NCBI GenBank assembly: GCA_035582835.1
Contig: JAYKAV010000433.1
Coordinates: forward strand, 1,245,597 to 1,309,596
Direction of reading: 5' to 3'
DNA: 64,000 bases
DNA from: Phoebastria nigripes
Taxonomy: Eukaryota > Chordata > Aves > Procellariiformes > Diomedeidae
Within the stretch, counting starts at the first letter, position 1, and each line of letters begins with the position of its first letter. A model generated the notes under the pieces. The model made no database searches and was not told the DNA's origin. It saw only the letters and a program-made list of their open reading frames with translations. The position numbers were made by a program, and so were the translations under genes. This document shows positions 55,471 through 64,000 of the stretch, piece after piece.

Positions 55471-55619
55471 GGTCTGGTCCATCCCCTCACCCTGTTCCAG
55501 CACTGCCCACCCAGGGCAGACCCTGCAGGGCTCACCCCTCCATCCCCATCTGCAGGTACCTGCAGAGCCTGGTCCCACAGCCTCACCCAGCAGAGGCTTT
55601 TCTGATGCTCTCCTGGCAA

Positions 55620-56095
55620 TGCTAAGTTTATTTATGGTATTGTTAGCTTTCATGCATACTTCACATAATAATTAGTTAGCTCTGCAATAATAATACTTAC
55701 CTATATGCATTCTAGCTCTATAGTATATTGTGATTATCATAANTAATAAAATTTTGCAAAAATGTAAATGCAATTAACTGTACAGCAGGGTGCATTAAGA
55801 GNTACAGAGCAGTATTTCTACAAGCCTCCATCCTTTAGAAGTTCCCAAATACCTCCCCATAACCTGACAGTGATGGGATATTTTCCCCTCCCCATATAAT
55901 TTCCACTTAGCCAATATAGTTGCCTTTAGCATAAGCAAGATTATACTTATTATAAAGCACATCTTTTATATGTGCTTAACACACAATTCTTTCAGCCTTT
56001 AACTAATCAAGTACTGCTAGCGCTTAGTTTTCCATCTGTTTCAAACACTTTTTTCCTTTCTTGTTTGATTTCCTCCCCTACCCCTCTGCAAATCC
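55620..56095 (-). mobile_element. Possible 3' LTR and polypurine tract of the endogenous retrovirus
   Basis: On the minus strand a long purine run (about 56095-56049: GAGGGGTAGGGGAGGAAA, then GAAAGGAAAAAAG) is followed by TG. Next come AT-rich sequence with a TATAAAAG box near 55955-55962 and an AATAAA near 55633. That order (purine tract, TG, TATA, poly-A signal) is what the 3' end of a retrovirus shows, and it lies downstream of the pol remains on the same strand. No matching 5' LTR copy was found, so the boundaries and the call itself are inferential. Confidence 0.35.
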
Positions 56096-56419
56096 CTCCT
56101 ACGTTTACATGCTTGCTTAAGGGACCGTTGTGGGATTTGGTGTCTCTCACTAGTCTAGCTGCTTCTCTGCAAATTGTTGTCCCGCAAGGCTGATCCTGTA
56201 AGCGAATAAACCCACCAAGGTCACTGGGTCATTATAATTTTAGAGCGTTTTTACAGTGCTTTAACTGTGAGTCCCCAGCCTGGGTGGATGCAGATCTCAA
56301 GAGCTGTAACTCTCCAGGCTCCCTTGAGAGCTGGAACAGATTTTATTCTTGGATCCCAAGGCATTATTATTGCTTTAAGTTGTTAGACCAAGCTAAGCAA
56401 GACCATGACAGGGCACAGG

Positions 56420-58560
56420 TTAGATATTTAATCATGAAAAATCCTACTGCAGGAATTACTGGCTGCTCGCGTTAAACTGAAAGAAAATAAAGCTCCAGAT
56501 GGGCAAAATTTGACAGCTGAGGCCTGGGGACTTGCCTTGATACACAGCTTCTGCCCTGCAGATAGCTGTTCCCCATCTCCGCTGGTCATCCACAAACAGC
56601 AGGTCATCTTCATGAGTCCAGCAAGGATGCTGCAGACCTTCCCGTGGCTCGAGACTGCAGCAGTTAAACTGAGTCCGTTGATCTCCTGGCTTATTAAACT
56701 GTTTCTCAGTATTGTTTTCAGGCTTCCCACGTACTTTAACATGCATTACATAGATTTTCTTCCCACTACCTTTCTGAGCTTGTAAGAGAAATCTCGTTTT
56801 CTTCATCTCCCATCATGCTTTCTATCCCCCTTTCTCCAGTCATACCTCCAGTATTTTATTTCTTTATTAACATAATCACTGTCCACAAAGAGATACAATG
56901 GGTTCTGCTTAGAGAGTTTGTCTCTTAATAATGTCTATAATAGCCTGTACTCTATTTGGAGGGGGTTTTTTTAATGGTTTCCCCACTACTTGCTCTCCTG
57001 CTTTATTAATAGCAACACAGAGGACTATTTTTAGCTTGCTCATATCTGGTGCCCTCATTGATGAAGCGTACCTTTGGTTTATTACTGGGTTCTTTAAAAA
57101 GGACACTTGCATCCATACCCAATAACTGCAATTGGGTTTTATTCTCAACAGTTCAGCCTGCACCGTGTTCATTTAGGGCAGGAGCGAGACAATCTGGTCC
57201 TTGTAAGGTCTCAACAGAATCTCTCCTACCCATTAATACCAATGCCTGCTGGCATTCATGTAGATGACACTCTGCTGCTGAATTCCCCTAAAACCTGGGA
57301 GGGNTATGAGTAGATGGGACTACAAGCGGACTGTGAGGGTAAAAGCCTCACAGACCATCCCAGCCCAGGCTGCTGGGGAGTTTTGGGACCAGACCCTGAA
57401 GCAGACACAGTTCACGTGCTGCTGGTACCTGCTGTAACTATTTTTCTGCTTCCCTAGAACCAGCGGATGGGGAAATTGCTGTTGAAAGATGCTTTCCCAG
57501 TACTGGGCATTTTAGTGCAGAGGGTCTTAGAGCAGCTTCTTTCCACCTGAGTTAGGGCATCATGATGTCCTGAGCTTCGCTTCCTCTCCTGAGTCTTAAT
57601 CAGTGATTTCCACAATGGTCTGCTGGTACCAGCAAAGTTACGGATGNGCTGCTGTCAGAAATTAAATCCTCCTAGTGGTGTTCGCAGTTGGGCTTGTTAA
57701 GAAGCCTTTATTTCATACAAAGCTTTAACCACTCTTGTACCTATCGGTCTTCCTGGCTTGCCAGTTGTAATTCCCAGTAGTTAACCTCAGCTTGCACTAG
57801 TGGTGCCTACTTCAAATCCTGTTTGATCTACTAATTTTAAAACTTGGATACCTCTCACCTCTTCAGTAGCTCCGGTCGCTGGAATATCATCCGCATAAGA
57901 TGTTTTTTCTTTATCCTCTGGAGACAATAGTTTGAACAAGTTTCTGACATGAGCCTGTGCCTGCAGGTGCGTTGTGAAGCCCCGGCGGTGCCTGTGCAAG
58001 GGTTTATTCCCTCTCTCCAAATGCAAAAGCAAATCTGAAAATTGATTCTTCAGTAAGCAGGATGGCGAAGAAACGGTTGGATCTATAACTGAAACCCACT
58101 TGTTGTTTTCTGGTAACTTAGCAATAATCACTGGCATGTTCGCTAAACTAGGAGCTGTTCTCATGGGGAGTGCATTTCTTTGGCAGCATTCCACTGGCAT
58201 TTGCCAGGATTTTCCATCAGCCTTTCAAACGGGCCGCAGTGGAAAATTATATGGGTTTGTAACTTCTCAAGAAATGCTTTGTGTAAAATAATCCTTAATG
58301 ATTTCACTCAGAGCATCTCAGCTTCTTTAGCATATGAGTATTTGTACGGGGGACTGGAAGGTCCCACTACTTCAGCTTGGGCAACAGGTTTTACAGAGAG
58401 TGGGGGTTTCTGCCATCCTCCTGGGGTGACTCTTTCCATTATTCTTTATNTGTCTCCAATAAAGCTTGTATCTCTCCTTTCACCCTTTATAACGGCCTTT
58501 GCCTGGTCTCTGTATTGCTGACACAAAAATCTCACCATAAAAATCTAACAAGAGTCCACA
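56420..58560 (-). pseudogene. Endogenous retrovirus pol remnant (reverse transcriptase, possible RNase H)
   Basis: On the minus strand the 58200-57787 frame reads as a retroviral reverse transcriptase in the right order. It has the palm strand ending VSVID (about 58095-58075), a degraded basic 'RRGFTTH'-type segment at the position of the usual P-Q-G-F block, and the catalytic motif as YADDI at about 57898-57884, followed by TGATEE. Its upstream end has the typical pre-palm region. About 1.2 kb further downstream on the same strand, around 56620-56480, a frame with LLFVDD is placed where RNase H would lie; that is tentative. Stops, frame changes and lost residues are frequent, and no intact gag, pol or env exists, so it is a dead fossil copy. 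The class could not be settled by eye. Sequence between about 58560 and 59300 on the same strand may be further retroviral DNA but was not recognised. Confidence 0.75.
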
Positions 58561-59499
58561 CTCCATCTTCCAATCGCTTTCTGAAATAGGGGGATCTTCA
58601 CTGCTGCATCAAAAGCCCGCTGGTACCTTCATATCTCCTGTGCCCCACCAGCAAAGGGCTGGTGGGATACGATATTGCGTCCTGCTGGTATCTTAGCAAT
58701 TCTGCATTGGTTCGGAAAAATCTTCTCCCAGTTTCTGGATCCATCTTTGTGCAGCTGATTTCTTACCTATCTGCTGGGCAATCTGGCTTAAGAAGGGCAT
58801 ATACTGATCCCTTAGTGCACGTCAGAGCACAAGCTCTAAGCATTGAGCTATTTCATCTCCGTTCGATCCAAAGCTTGAAGACATTTCTAGAAGTGCCATG
58901 CTCCAATCCACAACTGTGCTTTATTTTTGCAGTCTCGCACGCCCCGGGATAGCTGTTANGCTGGGACAGCGACTGTTGTTCCCAGCTCCTTTTTCCTTTC
59001 CCTTTCACACATACCTCCCCAATAATCCTCTTCCTCTGACAGCTCCCGCTGTCTAATTCTCCGTTTCCCGCAGCTATTTTTAATTTCTCTATCCTACTCT
59101 GCTTTTGCAAGCATCTAAATTTAGCTTCACGTTGCCTGTGATGGGGTGCCCTTGGAGGTCGCCCTTGCTCCAGGGTGAAAACTGCAGCAGGCAGTAATCC
59201 CTGCGGGAAACTGCATCTTCCCTCTGATTTCCTGAATTTACAGGAAACTAATTCCAGCCGGATCTGCTCCCGGAGAGCTGTGGGATGGCACTTGTCTCCT
59301 AAAGACACGGGAGACTGGAAATGGGGAGGAGAAGAGTGATTCCAGAAATAAGGAGCCCCAAAGAGGGAGGAGGAGAAGGCTCCGTGATTTTTCTTACCAA
59401 GACAAGGCCAGTAAATGGCTTGGGGACCCCGAGCAAAGCGCGGTTACTCTGGAAGGGTTGGAAATTCAGGGGCTCGGTGGTTTTTCAGTCGAACCCACG

Positions 59500-59960
59500 A
59501 CCTGTTGCTAGGAGGAGGGTGAGCTGCCGGCACGGGGGAGGCGAGAGGCAGGAGAGGGGCTGCGGCATCTGCGAGCATCAGCGTGCTTTCCTAAAGCCAC
59601 CTTTTCTCCCCCAAAACAGCATCTTCCTTGTCAGCTTATTGCTGGGAGTTCTTCAGGTATTAAATTGCCCGTCCAGGTGGTTTTACGGAGGCCGGCTGGC
59701 GAGTTGCCCCATGGCGGGGAAGGAGGAAGGGTGTGCCGGATGTTGGGCTGCTGTTGAAAAGCGAAACCCTGCCTGTACGCAGGACGGGGATTTCAGGCAG
59801 CGCCTGGGCCCCTCCGGCAGGGCCCCGCCATCCCGCCGCCCGGGCCGTGCGGTGAGTGCATCGCGGCACGGCCGGCCACGCTGCGCCGAGGGACGGCGCG
59901 GGCAGGGCAGGATGGGGAACCGGCCCGGCGGGGCCAGGGGGACCNGGCTGTCCCCGGGGC
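59500..59960 (+). promoter_or_regulatory. Promoter region and 5'UTR exon of the NLRP-type gene (inferred)
   Basis: GC- and CpG-rich DNA begins near 59500 and peaks at 59790-59960. It contains a good plus-strand donor (GTGCG|GTGAGTG, exon end about 59851). Joining it to the acceptor TTTGATATTTTCAG at 60243 would put the PYD start codon 13 nt into the second exon. No TATA box was recognised. The transcription start cannot be placed. Confidence 0.45.
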
Positions 59961-60256
59961 CGGGGGGATTCTGCCCCAAGGGACTGCAGCTCCCAGTCTG
60001 GTTAGAAGCCCCCATGATGCTTTTTCGAGTGTTTTCTCTCTCCTGTGCCCCATCCCACGGGGGACATCCCCACAGTGCCGGATCCTGCAGCGCTCGCAAC
60101 CCTGGTCACCTTGCCACGCTGGGGCGACTGTCCCCAGCCTTTCCAGCACAGGAAGAACTTGGCTGTATGGGACGAAATCGGTGCCCAGCTCCAAAACCTC
60201 TTGCCATGGTGTAGCCGTGATTTCTAACCTTTGATATTTTCAGGTGACATCCTGTG

Positions 60257-63200
60257 ATGGCAGGGGAAGAGCGTGCGTTAGCCGTTCTCTTACGAGCACT
60301 GCAGGGTCTCGCACCTAAAGACTTTCAGGAGTTTAAGACGAAGTTATCAGAGGTTCACGTGGAAGGAGAACGGAATATCCCCAAGGATTCACTGGCGAAG
60401 GCCACCCACTCTTGCGCGCTTGTCAGCTGCATGGGTGAGAACTACAGCGAAGACGCCGCGATGGACATAGCGATTGGGTTGTTTGAAGAGATGAACCACA
60501 GAGACCTCGCTGAGAAACTCCTGGATGAGAAGGTGAAAGGTAGGAAGCTGGAGTAAATCTTGCTTTTCTTTNTCTCTTCTTCCCTTGGGTGATCCTGGAG
60601 ACAAGTAGAAGTTGGTAAGAGCAGGTTTTAGTTTCCCAGGGAGCCTGGAAACATGAAAGATATCCCACTGTGATCCTATTAGTGTGAGGGCTGTAGTGAC
60701 CTCTCCTCTTGCTGCTGGGCTCCCTCTGCTCCCGGAGAAGAGCCTTCAGCTCTCAGCACCGCCTGGCAGGCAAGCTGGGCAGATCCTTTCCTCCTGGGAT
60801 GGGGATTAAGGACATCTCTGCAAAGCTCATGTTCAGTAGCACTTTGCAGCCGGAGGCATCCCCGGGAGCCCAAGGACGGTGCCTTTGGCCCCAGGGGCAC
60901 GAGCAGAGGGGGACGGAGGCTGTGTGTGGCCCCAGGCAATTGCATTTGTTCCCAGGGAGGATGAGGATTGCAGGGTGGTTAAAACAGGGGTTGATGAATC
61001 AGGATGATGGGGGGGACCCGGGAGAGGAGAAGGACCCCCCCAACTGACCCCAGATTCTCACAGACGATGTCCTTATTGCCTCTGCCAGACTTGGGAAGTT
61101 GAAACAAGTGTCCTGTTGGTGTGTCGGGAGCGCGGTCGGGCTGGTTAGGAGCTCCTTGGGAATCTGGCTGTGCTTGGGACTGACTCTGCTTCTTGCCGGT
61201 GCAGAGTACAAGCGGAAATACAGAGAGCACGTGGTCCGGGAGTTCCTCCGGTACAAAGAAGTGAACTCCTGTCTTGGGGAGAACCTGTCCGTCAGCAGCC
61301 GCTACACCGACCTGACCATTGCCAGGAAGCCTTGGAGCAAGCGCGGAGGTGAGCATGAAGCTGTGGGTGCCAGCCATGGATGTGCCGACAGCAGCAATGG
61401 ACCAGCCACCATCACCATCACCGCGCAGATGCTGTTTAAACCTGACGAAGATGGGCAAACGCCACAGGTTGTGGTGCTGGTGGGGGCCCCAGGGATGGGG
61501 AAGACGATGACGGTCAGGAAGGTGATGGTGGAGTGGGTGGAAGGGACCCTCTACGCACAGTTTGACTACGTCTTCTGCATAGACTGTAAAGACATTGCCT
61601 GTACCAAGGAAGCGAGCGTGGCAGACCTGGTTTCAAAGTGCTGCCCTCACAGGCGAACGCCGGCTGGGAAGATCCTGGATGACCAGAAGAAGATCCTGTT
61701 CATTTTTGATGGCTTTGAGGCCCTGGGATTTTCCTTGGTTCAGCCTGAAGGTGAGCTGAGCTCTGACCCCAGGGAAGTGAAGGCACTGGAAACCACCCTA
61801 ATGAGCTTGTTGAAGAAGACCGTTCTCCCCGAGTCCTCCTTGCTCATCACCACAAGGCCGACGGCTCTTCAAAGCCTGGGACGGTGCCTGGAGGGTGAGT
61901 ATTATGCNGAAATACTGGGATTTTCGGCAGCCATGAGGGAGGAGTATTTCCACAGGTATTTTGAGAACGACAATAAAGCCGACGTGGCCTTCAGGTTTGT
62001 CAGAGGCAACAAGATCCTCTACAGCTTGTGCGTCATCCCCATCATGAGCTGGACCGTCTGCACCATCCTTGAACAAGAGCTTTACAAGAAGAAAAACCTC
62101 ATTGAGTGCTCTAAAGCCACCACACGGATGAGTGTGTTTTACCTCTCCCGGTTAATGAAGTGCAGAGGCAGGGACAACCTGCAGGACCTTCAGCAGTTCC
62201 TGCGCAAGCTCTGCTCCTTGGCTGCCGACGGTGTCTGGAAGCACAAAGTCCTCTTTGAGGAGAAGGAAATCAAGGACCGTGGCTTGGACCAGCCAGACCT
62301 TCTCCCCCTCTTCCTCAACGAGAAGATCTCAAAGAAAGGCGTAGACCATGGGAACATCTACAGCTTCACCCACCTGCACCTTCAGGAGTTTTTTGCGGCA
62401 ATGTTTTACGTTCTGGAGGACGATGAGGAAATGGTCAGCGACTCGGGGGCTCTCGCAAAGGACGTAAATATGTTATTAGAAAGCTATCATGAGTCCAGGA
62501 AGGATTTGAACGTAATAGTGTGGTTCCTGTTTGGTCTGGTAAGCCAAAAATCGATAGAGTATGCGAACGAAATTATCGGGTGCAGAATTTCACCGCAAGC
62601 CAGGGAAGATATGCTGAGGTGGCTTCAGGGGAGGCACAGAGGTATCTCCCATCCCAGCCAAGTGCTGAAGGTTTCGGAGTTGGACACTTTCCACTTTTTG
62701 TTCGAGATGAACGAGAAAAGCTTCGCGCAAAATGCGTTGGGTCGTTTCACTGACATAGACTTACAGGACATGAAGTTGACCCTGTACGACCAAATGGCTC
62801 TTTCCTTCTGCATCAGGCAGTGGGCTGGGCTGGGCTGCGTCACCCTCCGGGGATGCTCCTTTGACCGGCAGGATCCCGGGGAGGAGCTGGCCGCGTCGGT
62901 GCCTCGGTAAGTACTGCCCCTCTCTGCTCTAGCGACCCAAAATTGCAAAGAATTCTCCTTCTCCACCCTAAAGGATGGTTTTAAAGGCATTTCAGCTCCT
63001 TCCACCCAAACACCAGCTTGTCCTCTCAGTGGGGTTTAGTTCCTCAGCAGAGGATTTTACTTATTCTTCGGGAGAATTGTGGGAGAATAAGGATCACGCA
63101 GGCTCCTCCGTCCGCTGCATGTGGTGGGATTGATGGAGACGGAGCATCTCGGCTCAACTTCCCCAGCCCCAACAGGCCCATCTGCACCCGGGTGTTGGTT

Positions 63201-63600
63201 TGGCTTCACGTCCCCCTTCTCGCATGCAAAGGGGAGATCCCCGATGCCGAAATNTTAAGTGCTCCCTGAGCTTTGCTTGAGGGCGGGTAACTCCAGCAGT
63301 AATGNTCGTGATCCTTTGCATCTCCAAAGCCACGGAGGTTCCACCCGAGGAGACCTCCTGCGAGCTGGTGGCGAGCACTGCTTGGGGGGGTTTGTGTGCC
63401 GGCCTCGAAGCTGGGAGCTCCCAGTGCCGGTGAGGGCTGCCCGTGCCCCCCGGGGCTCTGTCCCCCTGCAGCTCCGGTGCCTCGGGAGCCAGAGGACGTC
63501 CCCATCCCCTTGCTGAGCGGCGGCAGGAGGAGCTGCACTCCCCCATCCACCCGCTCTGCCGGGCACTGCGGCACCCGGGCAGCGACCTGCGGGTGCTCCG
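60257..63600 (+). CDS. NLRP-family inflammasome receptor (PYD-FISNA-NACHT-LRR), 5' part, cut by window edge
   Basis: Exon 60244-60539 carries ATG 60257 and encodes a 94-residue PYRIN domain (LLRALQGLAPKDFQEFKTKL, conserved helices 2-6). It splices in phase to 61205-62906, a single large exon typical of NLRPs. That exon gives a FISNA-type segment (YREHVVREFLRYKEV, SRYTDLTIA), Walker A GAPGMGKT (about residues 188-195), Walker B FIFDGFEAL (Asp263), sensor-1 SSLLITTRP and the family signature FTHLHLQEFFAA (about 482-493). A probable short LRR exon, 63472-63600, follows in phase. About 704 residues are in view and the gene runs off the right edge. NLRPs sense danger signals in the cytosol and recruit ASC through PYD-PYD contact to activate caspase-1. 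Mammalian 11p15.5 holds NLRP6, so an NLRP6 relative is a fair positional guess, and NLRP3 is the other candidate. The Walker B differs from the usual DGFDE. One n at 61908 is silent (GCN, Ala). Confidence 0.92.
63472..63600 (+). CDS. Probable first leucine-rich-repeat exon of the NLRP gene
   Basis: The exon is bounded by CCCCCTGCAG at 63471 and CTCCG|GTAAGA at 63600/63601. It keeps the phase left by the NACHT exon and ends in the LRR-like stretch PLCRALRHPGSDLRVLR, the typical close of an NLRP repeat exon. At 129 bp it is shorter than the usual 171-bp NLRP LRR exons, and its first half is Pro/Arg/Gly-rich and unlike a repeat. It may therefore be a degenerate first repeat, or the acceptor may lie elsewhere. 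Confidence 0.55.
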
Positions 63601-63859
63601 GTAAGAGACCTGCCCTCGGCGCTGAGCNGAAACCGCGGCCGCGGTACTGCTGCCGGCACAGGGAGGGTGTGCTGGCCAGGGCCTGGCCACCCTGGCTGGC
63701 TCTGGGGTGCGGGTGGGGGGCACCCGAACCAGAGGGGAGTGGGTGGGTGCTGCCCCGGGTGGAGGGGATGGGAGCTGTACGGGGGCATGGCCACCGCCTG
63801 CCACGCCCGCTGCTCCCTGGGGGCCACCAGCACGTGGCTGGGGGGTGAGGCTGGGCCCC

Positions 63860-64000
63860 CATTGGCCTTGGGTGGGTGTGGTCCCTGCATGCTGATTGGC
63901 TGTGCAAGTGTGGGTGTGGTCCCTCCATGCTGATTGCCCATGGGTGGGTGTGGTCCCTCCATGCTGATTGGCTGTGGGGTGGGTGGGTGTGGTCCCTCCA
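63860..64000 (+). repeat. Minisatellite with embedded ATTGG boxes, continuing past the window
   Basis: Head-to-tail copies of a unit around 'gggtgggtgtggtccctcc' plus 'atgctgattggctgtg' have the block GGTCCCT starting at 63880, 63918, 63952 and 63991 (periods 38, 34 and 39 bp). Most units carry ATTGG, the complement of a CCAAT box. The array lies in the NLRP intron after the probable LRR exon. Confidence 0.85.

Noticed and set aside
59321..60214. 297-codon plus-strand open frame with an ATG
   Set aside because: It lies over the GC-rich NLRP promoter, spans a strong splice donor at 59851, has compositionally biased Arg/Gly/Pro content and no recognisable domain. Long open frames are expected by chance in such DNA.
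61099..61204. NACHT frame starting upstream at 61099 with a hydrophobic leader
   Set aside because: The hydrophobic stretch before 61205 is the pyrimidine-rich end of the intron read in frame. The acceptor TGCAG at 61204 and the phase match with the PYD exon place the exon start at 61205.

Overview
This is a piece of a bird nuclear genome. The evidence is a sense-strand CR1 LINE 3' end at about 772-1037 (with the avian 'gattctatgattct' tail), vertebrate intron-exon structure, long AT-rich introns and spacers, and genes orthologous to human 11p15.5. The species cannot be told from the sequence. Most of the window is non-coding.

Layout. 1-17.8 kb: a spacer with one CR1, short duplications, homopolymers and a few uncertain splice-bounded exon candidates. 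17.8-24.0 kb (minus strand): a complete seven-exon GATD1 (PDDC1), 217 residues, with a GC/CpG-rich promoter. 24.3-37.5 kb: spacer with no recognised gene. 37.5-37.9 kb (minus strand): the single coding exon of CEND1, 133 residues with a C-terminal tail anchor. Its non-coding 5' exon is inferred near 51.3-51.6 kb, which would make 38-51 kb mainly intron 1. 51.7-55.6 kb: spacer with degenerate repeats. About 55.6-58.6 kb (minus strand): the remains of an endogenous retrovirus, recognised by broken reverse transcriptase. 59.8 kb to the right edge (plus strand): the 5' part of a PYRIN-NACHT gene of the NLRP family (5'UTR exon, PYD exon, FISNA-NACHT exon, probable first leucine-rich-repeat exon), which runs off the window. 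A minisatellite rich in ATTGG boxes occupies its last intron in view.

How the genes relate: GATD1 and CEND1 keep the order and shared orientation they have in mammals. TALDO1 and SLC25A22, the mammalian neighbours on either side, were not found here. An inflammasome-type receptor instead sits about 9 kb upstream of the inferred CEND1 promoter. The three genes are not known to act in one pathway. The points most worth a second look are the NLRP gene (its extended Walker B is altered to E-A, and its first LRR exon is short), the GATD1 nucleophile elbow with His in place of Cys, and the changed neighbourhood. Single ambiguous bases (n) occur only right of about 45.2 kb, so exact right-half sequence is less certain.
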